DNA of 64,000 nt from Akkermansiaceae bacterium (GCA_905181965.1 CAJIZY010000004.1:89512-153511); one strand, 5' to 3'; shown: positions 1-10,383, counted from the stretch's first letter. The notes: generated from the letters alone by a model not told the origin. Translations and numbers: made by a program.

Positions 1-1
1 C

Positions 2-3000
2 AACGGAGCCCTCGCCTTTGATCCGCCGGCCCCGCGTCCTACCATCAATTCCTTTACCGCAAACCTAAGCGATTTTGACTCCGGCGACTCCGTCGTTCTT
101 AGATGGGACGTCTCTGGTGCCGACTCAGTTGAAATCACACCTAACATTGGAGCTGTCAGCGAAACTGGCTCAGTCAATTTTATCGCAACACTCACCGAAA
201 TCTACACACTCACTGCGACCAATGCAGAGGGGCCAACAAGCGCCACCGTGCAAATTACGGTCGATGGCCTGGCTCTCGCACCACAAATTAGTGAATTCGT
301 TGCAAGTAATTCTTCCTTCGATGATGGAGATGGCAACGCCAACGACTGGATAGAGATCAACAACCGAAATACCACACCATTTGACATCTCCGGCTATTAC
401 CTTACCGACGACGAGACCAATCTGACCAAATGGTCCTTTCCCAATAACACTATTTTAGATGGCAATGAATACTTCGTGGTCTTCGCTTCAGGCTCCGACA
501 CGCCGGATTCAGCCGGAAATCTCCATACTAACTTTAACCTGAGCGCCAAGGGCGAATACCTCGCCTTAATTTCACCTGATGGCGCTACAATTGTGCAGGA
601 ATTTTCGCCGACTTACCCTCCTCAAAAAACCGACGCCAGCTACACCTCACAAGGCTTTCTTCCCCTTCCGACTCCAGGATCTGAAAATACCGGGATCGCC
701 CGACAAGGATATGTCCGAGACACAACTTTCGACGTCGATCGTGGCCACTACCAGGCTCCTTTTGAGGTCACCATCAAAACCACCACTGCGAACTCACAAA
801 TTTACTACACCCTCAATGGGACTCGACCCACTCCCGACAACGGCGACCTTTACAGCGGTCCAGTCACCATTTCTACCACCACTATCCTTCGCGCAGCTGG
901 CTTTAAAAATAACTTTATTCCTACCAACGTCGACACCCAGAGTTATATCTTCCTGAAGGACGTTATCAACCAACCTAAAAACCCTCCTAACACGACGTCA
1001 ATGTGGGCTGGTCGAATTGCCGACTACGAGATGGATCCGCAAATCGTCGACGACCCGAAGTATGCCGCTAAAATTATTCCGGCACTCCAAAAATTCTCCT
1101 CTCTCTCGCTCACGATCGCTCCCGATGACTTTTACGGACCCAACGGAATCTACCAAAACCCTCAGAGTGAAGGTTCGCTTTGGGAGCGCCCTGTCTCAGC
1201 TGAACTCATTTCTCATGATGACTCGGAACCCGGTTTTAAAATAAACGCTGGGCTTCGCGTGCAAGGAGGAAGCAGCCGAAATCCCGATACTCCAAAGCAC
1301 AGTATGAGCCTCCGCTTTAGATCTCAATACGGTGCCGGAAAGCTGCGTTACCCTCTTTATCGCGATGCCCCGAGTGGTCGCAAAGCAGCAGAAAATTTTG
1401 ACACCCTCCAACTACGTTCAAACTACAACTACGGCTTCTCCCACCGTCACTTCTGGCAGTGTGATAAAGCCCAATATAATCGAGATCAATTCACCAACGA
1501 TGTTTTTATGGAGCTGGGAAATATCGGCGTTCATGGACGGTGGACCCATCTTTACATAAACGGAATTTACTGGGGATTATACCATCTCCACGAGCGTCCC
1601 GATCAAGACTTCATGGAAGCCTACTTCGGTGGTGAAGACGCCGATTACGATGCTATCAATAAAGGCCAAGCGCAATCTGGGACAGTCGCCCGATACAACA
1701 CTATGGCTTCCATTTCCCGCAACAATATAGCAAGCAACTCCGTTTACGAAATCCTGCAGAGCCATCTCGATATCGATTCCTTCATCGACTACATGATACT
1801 CAATTTCTTCATCGGCAATAACGACTGGGATGGCAATAATTGGCGGGCCGCGGGCATGGGTCCAACCGGCGTTCCCTTCCACTACTTCCCATGGGATTCT
1901 GAATTCGCCATCTCAACGGCCCGCAATAGTCCTGCTTACCTCAACATCGCCGGAGCCCTTAACATCAACGTCACCGGACGTAACAATCGTAACAACAGAG
2001 CCTCCGGCATTCATCAAGACCTTACAAAGAATGCAGAATACCGACTGCGCTTCGCCGACCGAGCACACGCAGCACTCTTTAATAACGGCCCTCTTTCTCC
2101 CACCGGAGCCACTGCAATTTGGCGCCGCCGCTCCGATGAAATGGACGATGCAATTGTTGCCGAGTCTGCTCGATGGGGCGACTATCGAAGAGATGTTCAG
2201 TCCGCGGGTGGATGGCAAAATTCAAACTATGAGCTCTACACAAAAGACGATCAGTATCTCGCCACGCAGAACTATATTATCGAAACTCACCTCAAACAGC
2301 GACCCAACATTCTTCTAAATCAGCTTCGAGCCCGGAATCTTTATCCTTCTGTTGCCGCTCCTGTCTACGCCCAAAACGGGAACTCACTCACGATCGAAAA
2401 CCCTAATGGCGCAGGCTCGATTTTCTATACCACTAATGGTTCAGACCCCCGTGACCTAGGCGCTTTGACATATTCAAACGCTCTTACTCTCACCGTAAGT
2501 GCCACCTACAAATCACGCGTCTTAGAGAACGGTGTTTGGTCTGCTCTGCAATCGGCTGACCTCGTAGCAGGGACTCCTGCCGACGCCACCAACCTCGTAA
2601 TTTCCGAACTTTACTACAACGAGCCCGGATCCGCCGAGGAAAACGAATTCATCGAACTCACCAACATTTCCAACAATGAGATCGACCTGAGCAACCTCAC
2701 CTTTACCGCTGGACTCACTTACACCTTCCCTCTCGACACTACCCTCTCACCTGGAGGTCGGCTTACGATCGGAACCAATGACTTCGCTGGCAGTCTAGAC
2801 AACGGAGGCGAAAAAATCACCCTAACTGACGCTTCCGGAACCGTTATCGAAAGTTTCGCTTTTGATGACACCCCCCCGTGGCCTCAAGCCAGTGACGGCG
2901 AAGGGTTCAGCCTCGTTCGAATTAGCCCCTCCTCGCAACTTGATCCCAACCTCCCTTCAAGCTGGCGGACATCAACCACCGCCGGAGGCAATCCTGGAGG

Positions 3001-3277
3001 ATCGGACGCAACCACTTTCCAAGACGGCGATCTTATCGCCTACGCTCTTCAGGGTAAAGAACTCACCCCAACCCTAACCGGTATACAGGTCCCCAAAAAC
3101 CTCGCGGCTGACGACCTCATCCAGAAAGTTCAAATCTCCAACGATCTCAAAAACTGGGACACCCTTTCCAATCCTATCCAAGAATCACTGCCTGAAAATG
3201 GCTTTATCGTCGAAACTTATGAAGTCGGACCAATCACCCGAGCAAGATTCTACCGTCTCAAGGTAACGGTCCGTTAA
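2..3277 (+). CDS. Secreted CotH-kinase / lamin-tail domain protein (5' end outside window)
   Basis: The frame is open from base 2, so the gene starts upstream; the GTG at 248 is not a convincing start. Domains in order: an Ig-like domain (about 50-240), a lamin-tail domain opening with ISEFVASNSS and NDWIEINN, a chitobiase-C-like domain (IYYTLNGTRPT), a CotH-kinase domain with GLRVQGGSSRNPDTPKHS, WGLYHLHERPD and the metal-site-like FPWDSEFA, a second chitobiase-like domain (IFYTTNGSDP) and a second lamin-tail domain (ISELYYNEPG). CotH proteins are atypical Fam20-like protein kinases; in this phylum they occur in large exported proteins. The C-terminus has the QISNDLKNW motif shared with other secreted proteins here. 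It is a paralogue of the broken gene at 24281-28187. Substrate unknown. Confidence 0.85.
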   Translation, partial: NGALAFDPPAPRPTINSFTANLSDFDSGDSVVLRWDVSGADSVEITPNIGAVSETGSVNFIATLTEIYTLTATNAEGPTSATVQITVDGLALAPQISEFVASNSSFDDGDGNANDWIEINNRNTTPFDISGYYLTDDETNLTKWSFPNNTILDGNEYFVVFASGSDTPDSAGNLHTNFNLSAKGEYLALISPDGATIVQEFSPTYPPQKTDASYTSQGFLPLPTPGSENTGIARQGYVRDTTFDVDRGHYQAPFEVTIKTTTANSQIYYTLNGTRPTPDNGDLYSGPVTISTTTILRAAGFKNNFIPTNVDTQSYIFLKDVINQPKNPPNTTSMWAGRIADYEMDPQIVDDPKYAAKIIPALQKFSSLSLTIAPDDFYGPNGIYQNPQSEGSLWERPVSAELISHDDSEPGFKINAGLRVQGGSSRNPDTPKHSMSLRFRSQYGAGKLRYPLYRDAPSGRKAAENFDTLQLRSNYNYGFSHRHFWQCDKAQYNRDQFTNDVFMELGNIGVHGRWTHLYINGIYWGLYHLHERPDQDFMEAYFGGEDADYDAINKGQAQSGTVARYNTMASISRNNIASNSVYEILQSHLDIDSFIDYMILNFFIGNNDWDGNNWRAAGMGPTGVPFHYFPWDSEFAISTARNSPAYLNIAGALNINVTGRNNRNNRASGIHQDLTKNAEYRLRFADRAHAALFNNGPLSPTGATAIWRRRSDEMDDAIVAESARWGDYRRDVQSAGGWQNSNYELYTKDDQYLATQNYIIETHLKQRPNILLNQLRARNLYPSVAAPVYAQNGNSLTIENPNGAGSIFYTTNGSDPRDLGALTYSNALTLTVSATYKSRVLENGVWSALQSADLVAGTPADATNLVISELYYNEPGSAEENEFIELTNISNNEIDLSNLTFTAGLTYTFPLDTTLSPGGRLTIGTNDFAGSLDNGGEKITLTDASGTVIESFAFDDTPPWPQASDGEGFSLVRISPSSQLDPNLPSSWRTSTTAGGNPGGSDATTFQDGDLIAYALQGKELTPTLTGIQVPKNLAADDLIQKVQISNDLKNWDTLSNPIQESLPENGFIVETYEVGPITRARFYRLKVTVR

Positions 3278-3363
3278 GAAACTCTTCATCACAATCACCG
3301 CGAAGAACAAGCCCTTGCATCTTCAGCGTTGGAAGTTGTGCATTCAGCGTCCATGATCCGCCT

Positions 3364-5580
3364 ATGCCACTCGCTGCAAGCGTACTCATCGACGGTCCTT
3401 CCGAGCTCGTCTTTGATTACGCTATTCCGGATCACCTTAAAATCCTCCCCGGCTGCCGCGTCCGCATCCCCCTTCGGAACCGCGACGCTACGGGGACTGT
3501 CCTCCGCGTCCAAGAAGCACCTCAATCCGAATTCGATCTCCGTTACCTCACCGGCCTCGTCGATCCAGAACCACTGATCACCCCTGCTCTTCTAAAACTT
3601 GCAGAATGGATCACCTCTTACTATGGCACCCCGCTTGAGCAAGTCATTCGTTCGATCATACCCGCCTCCATTCGTGGAGATAAAACTTCGGCCAAAATTC
3701 GCAAAGCTGCCATTCTTGCAAAAAAGCCAACCGAAATTGAACTCGCTAAGCTCGCCAAACGGGCCAAACGCCAACACCAAATCATCACTCTCCTATCGAT
3801 TGCAGACAAGCCAATCCCGATCACCGAACTCGGGGGGGCATCCACCTCTTCTTCAATTAAGACCCTTACAGAGAAAGGCTGGGTCAAGGTTATCAATCTC
3901 GAAGTCCGCCGTGACCCTGATGCCAACGAAACCTTTTTACCAACCGACCCACTTACCCTGAACGAAGAACAAGACGAGGCATACCAAACAATCTCAAAAA
4001 GCCTCCATTCAGAAACACCAAAGCCAATCCTCCTTCACGGAATCACAGGATCAGGAAAAACTGAGGTCTACCTCCAGGCCACCCGCACCGCCCTGAAACT
4101 CGGGAAAAATGTTATCATCTTAGTACCCGAAATCTCACTTGCTCCCCAGACCGTAGAACGCTTTAAAGCCCGCTTCCACGATCTCACCGATCAAATCGCA
4201 ATCCTTCACTCTAACCTCTCCCAAGGAGAGCGCTTTGACGAATGGCATCGAATCCGAGCGGGGAAAGCCCGCATCGTAATTGGGGCTCGCTCCGCCATCT
4301 TTGCACCCGTCAAAGACCCCGGGCTCATTATCGTCGATGAGGAACATGAACCTGCCTATAAACAGGAGAATCCACCTAAATACCACGCACGTGACCTTGC
4401 TGTAGTCCGCTGTAACCTCGAAAAATGCACCGTCGTCCTCGGCTCCGCCACTCCCTCACTTGAAACCTTCCAAAACACACAGCTCAAAAAATACCAAATC
4501 GTAAAAATGACAGAACGAGCTGACGGCGCCTCTCTCCCTCTCACTCGGGTTGTAGACATGCGTATTGAGGCTAAGAAACACAAAGGCCGCGATGCCATTA
4601 TCTCAGACGTCCTTCGCACTTCGGTTGAAAAACGCATCGAAGCAAATGAACAAGTCATCATTTTTCTTAACCGCCGCGGCTTCGCAAGATCCCTCCAGTG
4701 CCCGCCCTGCGGACATGTCATCGAGTGCAACCATTGCTCCATTCCGCTTACCTACCACCGCGGCGACGAACGCCTCGTTTGCCACGTCTGCGGTTTCCAA
4801 TCCATTGTCCCCCGCCTCTGCCCCAATTGCCAAGACCCAGCTATTCGCTTTCAGGGATACGGAACCGAAAAGGCCGAAACTATTCTCCGCAAAGTCTTCC
4901 CCTCCGCAAAAATCGCACGCCTCGACACTGATACCACGCGACGTAAAAACACGCTTCGCGACACCCTTCGAGACTTCCGCGCCAAAAAAATCAACATCCT
5001 CCTCGGCACCCAAATGATAGCCAAGGGACTCGACTTTCCGAACGTCACTCTAGTCGGAGTCCTCAACGCTGACCTTTCGCTTTACGCGCCTGACTTCCGA
5101 GCGGGTGAGCGTACTTTCCAACTTTTAACTCAAGTCGCGGGTCGAGCAGGTCGCGGGAAAATGGCCGGAGAAGTTATCATACAGACATCGACACCTCACA
5201 GCCCCTCGATCCAGTTCGCAAGACATCACGATTTTGATGGCTTCGTTGCCCAAGAACTCAACGTCCGCCAACAATTTCAATATCCGCCTTTTACCCACCT
5301 CGCACTTCTCCTAGCAAGATCAAGCCACGAACGCCGCGCTGAATTCACGCTCCAAACCCTCCACCGCAAACTCGCAGAAGATCTTCCCAACCAAGTCATC
5401 CTAGGTGACCCCATCCCTTCACCACTCACTAAATCCCACTCTCAATTCCGATTCCAGCTGCTCATGCGAGGTCCCAACGCGAGGACCCTCTCCCACCACC
5501 TCAATAAAATTCTCCGCGCCACTCCTACACCAGAGGACGTTATTGTCACCGCAGATTTAGATGCCTACGACCTTGGGTGA
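3364..5580 (+). CDS. priA: Primosomal protein N' (replication restart helicase PriA)
   Basis: 738 residues, the usual PriA length. PriA is a 3'-5' superfamily 2 DNA helicase that reloads the replisome at collapsed forks. The N-terminal DNA-binding domain is followed by the helicase core with Walker A GITGSGKTE (about residues 226-234) and the DEEH box (about 324). The paired zinc-binding cysteines lie at about 443-487 (CPPCGHVIECNHC, then CHVCGF and CPNC). The motif GTQMIAKGLDFPNVTLVG and the QVAGRAGR box complete the second RecA lobe. The ATG at 3364 is the first start that keeps the whole N-domain. The gene stands alone, 86 bp after the CotH gene and about 100 bp before the response regulator. 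Intact. Confidence 0.97.
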   Translation: MPLAASVLIDGPSELVFDYAIPDHLKILPGCRVRIPLRNRDATGTVLRVQEAPQSEFDLRYLTGLVDPEPLITPALLKLAEWITSYYGTPLEQVIRSIIPASIRGDKTSAKIRKAAILAKKPTEIELAKLAKRAKRQHQIITLLSIADKPIPITELGGASTSSSIKTLTEKGWVKVINLEVRRDPDANETFLPTDPLTLNEEQDEAYQTISKSLHSETPKPILLHGITGSGKTEVYLQATRTALKLGKNVIILVPEISLAPQTVERFKARFHDLTDQIAILHSNLSQGERFDEWHRIRAGKARIVIGARSAIFAPVKDPGLIIVDEEHEPAYKQENPPKYHARDLAVVRCNLEKCTVVLGSATPSLETFQNTQLKKYQIVKMTERADGASLPLTRVVDMRIEAKKHKGRDAIISDVLRTSVEKRIEANEQVIIFLNRRGFARSLQCPPCGHVIECNHCSIPLTYHRGDERLVCHVCGFQSIVPRLCPNCQDPAIRFQGYGTEKAETILRKVFPSAKIARLDTDTTRRKNTLRDTLRDFRAKKINILLGTQMIAKGLDFPNVTLVGVLNADLSLYAPDFRAGERTFQLLTQVAGRAGRGKMAGEVIIQTSTPHSPSIQFARHHDFDGFVAQELNVRQQFQYPPFTHLALLLARSSHERRAEFTLQTLHRKLAEDLPNQVILGDPIPSPLTKSHSQFRFQLLMRGPNARTLSHHLNKILRATPTPEDVIVTADLDAYDLG

Positions 5581-5682
5581 CCGTCATAATGATAAACTTT
5601 AAAACTCTGGGATCTCGTAAGAAACGTGGGCGGCAATTAAAATTACGATTGGCTCTTGAAGAACGATCTCTAAGCTAGATGA

Positions 5683-6351
5683 ATGCCCTCAGTCCTTCTC
5701 GTTGAAGATGAGCCCGCGATAGCGGATACTCTGATCTATGCACTCGAAACCGAGAATTTCTCTGTGACTCACGTTTCGACCGCACAAGCCGGGCTTGATC
5801 ACTTCAAAAATCACGCTCCCGACTTTGCAGTTCTCGATATTGGCCTACCCGACTTTACTGGCTTCGATCTCTGCCGAAAGATTCGGGATTTCTCGCAAAT
5901 CCCGATCCTCTTTCTGACAGCCCGCGATTCCGAGATCGATCACATACTCGGCCTTGAGCTTGGCGCCGATGACTACGTTACTAAGCCTTTTTCCCCGCGA
6001 ACCGTAGTTGCCCGCATCCGAGCTATCCTCCGCCGTGGCAAAGCAGCGCCTAAAGCAAACTCCTCTCTGCTTCACCACGATTCCGACACGATGAGCATCA
6101 CCTGCTGCAATCATCACCTCGACCTTACCGCCCACGAATACAAACTACTCGCCATTCTGCTTGGACAGCCTTGCCGAGTGTTCACTCGGGAACAACTTCT
6201 AGAACAAGCGTGGGAAGATCCTGGCTCAGCTATGGATCGCACTATCGATACTCACATCAAATCCCTCCGAGCTAAACTACGCCAACATTCCGAAGACGCC
6301 GCTGAAACTATTCAAACCAGACGCGGCCTCGGTTATACCCTGGTTCTTTGA
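5683..6351 (+). CDS. creB: OmpR-family response regulator (CreB-like)
   Basis: 222 residues. The receiver domain starts with VLLVEDEPAIAD (acidic pair), has the phospho-acceptor Asp in VLDIGLPDFTGFD and the conserved Lys in DDYVTKPFSPRT. A winged-helix OmpR/PhoB DNA-binding domain follows (LTAHEYKLLAILL, then SLRAKLRQ and the C-terminal RRGLGYTLVL). The next gene starts directly after the stop codon, so the two are almost certainly co-transcribed. The partner is recognisably CreC-like, which is why the pair is named CreB/CreC; in E. coli CreBC responds to growth on minimal or fermentative media. The target regulon here is not visible. Confidence 0.88.
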   Translation: MPSVLLVEDEPAIADTLIYALETENFSVTHVSTAQAGLDHFKNHAPDFAVLDIGLPDFTGFDLCRKIRDFSQIPILFLTARDSEIDHILGLELGADDYVTKPFSPRTVVARIRAILRRGKAAPKANSSLLHHDSDTMSITCCNHHLDLTAHEYKLLAILLGQPCRVFTREQLLEQAWEDPGSAMDRTIDTHIKSLRAKLRQHSEDAAETIQTRRGLGYTLVL

Positions 6352-7770
6352 ATGCGCCTGACTCGTATCACCCTCCTCTTGATCACTCTCATTATGGGAG
6401 CTGGGTTTTATCGTCTCTCCGATTACCTTCTCGAAGATCTCGAAACTCAGACTTTGCAAGCAACCGAGGAATCGATGATCGACGCAGCTCATATCCTCGC
6501 AAATCTAACCGAAAACGATTTAGATTTAGAGCAAGTATTTGAACGTATCGACGAACGAGAACTCAACGCCAAAATATTTGTTATCGCAAAAGAAAAGATC
6601 GGGTTAAACGCCTATCTTACCGATCAAAATGGGATAGTCCTTTTCGACAGCGGCCAGCCAGAAAATGCAGGTAAGAACTTCAGTGAATGGAGCGACGTTT
6701 ACAAAACACTTCGTGGAAAATACGGAGCGCGGTCAACACGAGAGGACGAATCTGAGTCTGACTCCTCAGTGATGTTCGTCGGCGCCCCCGTAAGAAAAGA
6801 CGGGAAAATAGTCGGCTGCCTTAGTGTTTACAAATCCCAAAAGGACGTCCTCCCTTTCGTACAAGCTCGCCGCCGAACCATTATCTGGTCCGTTGCACTT
6901 ATTGGCTTGGGGATCCTTGCTCTTATCATCGCTGTCTTCATTTGGCTTTTCCGACCGGTTGGAAAACTCACCGCCTATGCCCGAGCCATCACGAGGAGTG
7001 AACGTCGCCCTAGACCACAAGTCGGCCTTGGTCGCGAAGTCAATACTCTCGCGAATGCCCTCCATGATATGCGAGAATCACTAGAGGGTCGCCACTATGC
7101 AGAGCGTTACATCCAGACCCTGACCCACGAGCTCAAGTCACCCCTAGCCGCGATTCAAGGAGCCGCCGAACTTCTAAATGAAGAAATGCCCCAAATAGAC
7201 CGCGCTAGATTTGTAGACAACATTCGGAATCAAACGAAGAGATGTGAGGCGATGATCCACCAACTTCTTGAGCTTTCGGCCCTCGAAGCCCAGAGCCATT
7301 TAGAGAACTCGCATCAGTTCAATCTCGCCGCTTGCGGACGCAGACAAGTTTCAAAGATAACCGGCTTAGCCCAGTCGGCCGGAGTGACCCTAGAATCTGA
7401 CATTCCCGAGAATCTTCCATTTTTTGGTAACGAGCCCCTCCTAGGATCGGCTATTACCCACCTCCTTGAAAATGGTATTCAATTTTCCCCAAAAGAGGGA
7501 ATAGTCCTACTCTCTGCGGTGGTTCACGATGATCGCATCATCCTTTTAGTTCGTGATCAAGGCAATGGAATCCCAGACTTTGCAGCCAAAAAGGCCTTTG
7601 AACGGTTTTATTCATTCCGTAGTGAAGAACGAGGGAAGGGAAATGGACTTGGCCTTACCTTTGTCCAAGAAGTTGCCGAACTTCATCAAGGAAAGGCGCG
7701 GATTTCTCGCCTAGAAGAAGGGGGAACTGAAGCCGCCATCGAACTCCCGATCAGCCTCACCTTAACTTAA
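6352..7770 (+). CDS. creC: Sensor histidine kinase (CreC-like)
   Basis: 472 residues, close to E. coli CreC. A first membrane helix (about 6-26) is followed by an extracytoplasmic sensor domain with the CreC-typical stretches LTDQNGIVLFDSG and LRGKYGARSTRED and then SSVMFVGAPV. A second helix (about 177-200) leads into HAMP, the H-box THELKSPLAAIQGA with the autophosphorylated His, and the ATPase part with N-box HLLENGIQFSP, G1 DQGNGIPD and G2 GKGNGLGLTF. The ATG is the first base after the regulator's stop, suggesting translational coupling. The gene that follows is not a CreD homologue. All catalytic boxes are intact. Confidence 0.9.
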   Translation: MRLTRITLLLITLIMGAGFYRLSDYLLEDLETQTLQATEESMIDAAHILANLTENDLDLEQVFERIDERELNAKIFVIAKEKIGLNAYLTDQNGIVLFDSGQPENAGKNFSEWSDVYKTLRGKYGARSTREDESESDSSVMFVGAPVRKDGKIVGCLSVYKSQKDVLPFVQARRRTIIWSVALIGLGILALIIAVFIWLFRPVGKLTAYARAITRSERRPRPQVGLGREVNTLANALHDMRESLEGRHYAERYIQTLTHELKSPLAAIQGAAELLNEEMPQIDRARFVDNIRNQTKRCEAMIHQLLELSALEAQSHLENSHQFNLAACGRRQVSKITGLAQSAGVTLESDIPENLPFFGNEPLLGSAITHLLENGIQFSPKEGIVLLSAVVHDDRIILLVRDQGNGIPDFAAKKAFERFYSFRSEERGKGNGLGLTFVQEVAELHQGKARISRLEEGGTEAAIELPISLTLT

Positions 7771-7884
7771 GGACTTCCCGAAACCTTCACACTCCAAACA
7801 TCATGACTCCACAGTTCCAATCTAGTTTTTGGATTAATCGAAGCGGCTACAATTCGTTCCACCTCTCATCTTTACCATTTCTTA

Positions 7885-8673
7885 ATGCGTCACGAACTCG
7901 GCATTCTTCTTAGAGGAGCTCCAGAAGATCTCCGTAGGTGGATCAATGATCCTAGAATAAAGAGCCTGCGATTGTGCCTCGTTACCATTATTTTAGCCTT
8001 TGGAATTTATGGTATGACGCTGGGATTTTGGAGAGATCCCAAGATGGGGCTCTTCGTTGGAATTAAAATGCCAGCTCTTATTCTGCTCACACTGATCTGT
8101 AATGGCTTTCTCAATGGTATGCTGGGCCTCCTTTTGGGAAGCGGGCTTGGCTTTCGGCAATCAATCATGGCGCAACTCATGAGCTTCACTATAGCCGCTC
8201 TGGTGCTTGGAGGATTGGCGCCCGTTACCTTTTTCATGTCCCTGAATGCTCCCACACCGGATGCCGACAACGCTGCAAATGCTCATTCCTACTTCCTTGT
8301 CACTCACACCGTTCTCATCGCATTAGCAGGAATCATTGCAAACCTACACCTCGCCAAGCTCTTGGTCGCAGTCACTCCCGATGCCCGCACCGCCATAGCA
8401 ACATTAATAGCTTGGCTGGGCGGGAATGCTTTTGTGGGAGCTCAGCTTTCATGGATCATGAGGCCATTTTTTGGTACTCCGTCAATAAAAGTTGCCTTCC
8501 TGCGCTCGAATCCATTCGACGGTACCTTTTACGAAGTTTTTTGGGGGAGACTTCAATCCATTAGCGGAGGAGCTGGTTTCATCGTCCTTATCCTAATCGT
8601 AATCTTAGTGTTTTCACTTCATTTACCAGTAATCAAGCTTCTCTTAAAAGAGAACCCAAAAAACCTGAAATAG
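7885..8673 (+). CDS. Multi-pass inner-membrane protein of unknown function
   Basis: 262 residues with about six hydrophobic segments (roughly 28-48, 56-84, 91-120, 137-160, 168-190 and 226-255) and a short charged N-terminus with a conserved-looking LLRGAPEDLRRW motif. I recognise no catalytic motif. It lies 114 bp downstream of creC in the same orientation, so it may be read with the two-component pair, but it is much shorter than CreD (about 450 residues) and does not resemble it. The Yip1-like membrane-protein family is a possible distant match. The ATG at 7885 precedes a good hydrophilic N-terminus. Confidence 0.6.
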   Translation: MRHELGILLRGAPEDLRRWINDPRIKSLRLCLVTIILAFGIYGMTLGFWRDPKMGLFVGIKMPALILLTLICNGFLNGMLGLLLGSGLGFRQSIMAQLMSFTIAALVLGGLAPVTFFMSLNAPTPDADNAANAHSYFLVTHTVLIALAGIIANLHLAKLLVAVTPDARTAIATLIAWLGGNAFVGAQLSWIMRPFFGTPSIKVAFLRSNPFDGTFYEVFWGRLQSISGGAGFIVLILIVILVFSLHLPVIKLLLKENPKNLK

Positions 8674-8889
8674 CGGAGTCCCAATCAATCCTTCATGTGA
8701 AAGATCATTAAAGAATTCACACCTCAATCACTCCGACTATCCAAAAGATTAAGCTGTAGACGAGGAAAATACTGGATAGGAATCGCGACTATTGCCGAGG
8801 GACGGCGAGACAATATAGGCGAGAATCACTTCAAGGCCCTCACAACATTCGTCGATAAACATGCGGACCTCACCAAGTATCATGGATTG

Positions 8890-10314
8890 ATGAAATCATT
8901 TTTTCTTCTCCTTCTTTCATTTTTGGAACTTCAAGCAACCCAAGTCAAAGTCGCAATTCTCGGTGACTCAATCACGTTTGGCTCCGGTGCCACGCCCATC
9001 CAAGCCAATCGCTATTCCACAAAACTTGGCAAATTTTTAGGAGATGACTACCTCGTAAAAACTTTTGCGGCCGGCGGACTATGCCTCCTTCAGAAAGCCG
9101 ACCGCCCCTTTCTTAAAACAACTCACTTCACCAAAGTTCTTAATTTTAAGCCAGATATCGCTGTCATCACACTCGGAACCAACGACACCTGCCAAAATGA
9201 GAAACGTAAAAACTGGGGACATCAAGATGATCTTACCAGCGATGCTATTTCCCTGATTAATAGACTAAGAGAAGGGAACCCTAGCATGATCATACACCTT
9301 TGTTCCCCGACTCCCATGTTCCCAAACAAAAAGGGATTAAAACCAGGGCGAAAAATTGACCTCGAAATACGCGCAAAGCGGCTCCCCACAATCCAGCAAT
9401 CTTATAAAAAAGCTGCCGATAGCGATGACAAGATCTACTTCCACGATCTTACCCGGACCCTCTCTTCTGGCCATACCACCGATGGCGTCCATCCCAATAA
9501 CGAAGGGCACGAGCAACTCGCAAAGCACTATCTAGATCTCCTTTCCAGAGAGACTGGAAGACCCGCTAACTTTTCTGGAAGCTCTCGAAAAACTTCCAGT
9601 TGGAATGGCTTTGAGCTTCATGATTTAAAACTCCCTAAATCAGGAGCGAACGCACGATTGGTCGTTCCACACACCGCCGCCAAAGGACAACCATGGATTT
9701 GGCGGGCCCGCTTTTGGGGTCACCAACCTGCTTTAGATCTCGCCCTTCTTGACCGCGGCTACCATCTTGCCTTTGTCGATGTTGGAAATCTCTATGGTAA
9801 CGAAATCGCCATGGCTCGCGGCGAAGAACTCTACGAAGTCCTCACTACTCAATTTCAGCTAGGCCCTAAGCCCATTCTCGAAGGTATGTCACGCGGGGGT
9901 CTCTTTATCTTTAACTTCGCCGCAAAACACCCCGAAAAAGTTACCGCCATTTATGGAGATAACCCGGTTTGCAATTTTCAATCCTGGCCTGGTGGCATCA
10001 ATGGCAAATTATCCAAGGTTGACTACGCTCGCTGCCTTGAAGCTTATGGTATCACTGCAGCCGAAGCCAAAACCCATCCGCAAATCACTCATCCAGATTT
10101 TGCCGAAAAACTACAAGGCATCCCCGTTGCTCTAGTGATAGGAACAGCCGACACCGTGGTTCCACCAGCTGAAAACGCAAAACCACTTGCTTCGAACCTC
10201 AGCAAGATGAACTCTCCCGTAAAAATATGGCATAAACCCGGTCTCGGCCACCATCCTCATGGCCTATCACCTGTCGAACCACTTCTTCGCTTTCTTTTGG
10301 AAAGTCAAAAATAG
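8890..10314 (+). CDS. Secreted fusion of an SGNH/GDSL esterase and an alpha/beta hydrolase
   Basis: 474 residues from the ATG at 8890 (a TTG lies just before it). A signal peptide (MKSFFLLLLSFLELQA) leads to an SGNH hydrolase domain (about 20-220): block I GDSITFG with the nucleophile Ser, a GTNDT block and block V DGVHPNNEGH with Asp and His. The second half (about 235-474) is an alpha/beta hydrolase: nucleophile elbow GMSRGG, an Asp in GTADTVVPP and a His in LGHHPHG. Two complete catalytic sites in one exported chain suggest sequential de-esterification of a decorated polysaccharide; this is inference. The 216 bp upstream hold no convincing separate gene, although this frame is open back to 8701 without an ATG. 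Confidence 0.85.
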   Translation: MKSFFLLLLSFLELQATQVKVAILGDSITFGSGATPIQANRYSTKLGKFLGDDYLVKTFAAGGLCLLQKADRPFLKTTHFTKVLNFKPDIAVITLGTNDTCQNEKRKNWGHQDDLTSDAISLINRLREGNPSMIIHLCSPTPMFPNKKGLKPGRKIDLEIRAKRLPTIQQSYKKAADSDDKIYFHDLTRTLSSGHTTDGVHPNNEGHEQLAKHYLDLLSRETGRPANFSGSSRKTSSWNGFELHDLKLPKSGANARLVVPHTAAKGQPWIWRARFWGHQPALDLALLDRGYHLAFVDVGNLYGNEIAMARGEELYEVLTTQFQLGPKPILEGMSRGGLFIFNFAAKHPEKVTAIYGDNPVCNFQSWPGGINGKLSKVDYARCLEAYGITAAEAKTHPQITHPDFAEKLQGIPVALVIGTADTVVPPAENAKPLASNLSKMNSPVKIWHKPGLGHHPHGLSPVEPLLRFLLESQK

Positions 10315-10383
10315 AACCAGCTGCTAGCTGATTTGATTTAGAAATCTGCTGGCGAATTTTTCCTAGAACTCCATCCTTCAAGT

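Noticed and set aside
1196..2218. Several antisense open frames within the first gene
   Set aside because: They are shadows of a strongly coding plus-strand frame, without domains or start signals of their own.
7885..8673. CreD as the third gene of a creBCD operon
   Set aside because: The protein is only 262 residues, with a different helix pattern and no CreD similarity that I can see.
8701..8889. Open frame upstream of the SGNH/hydrolase gene
   Set aside because: In frame with the gene but without a start codon, and it would place the signal peptide in the middle of the protein; no recognisable domain.
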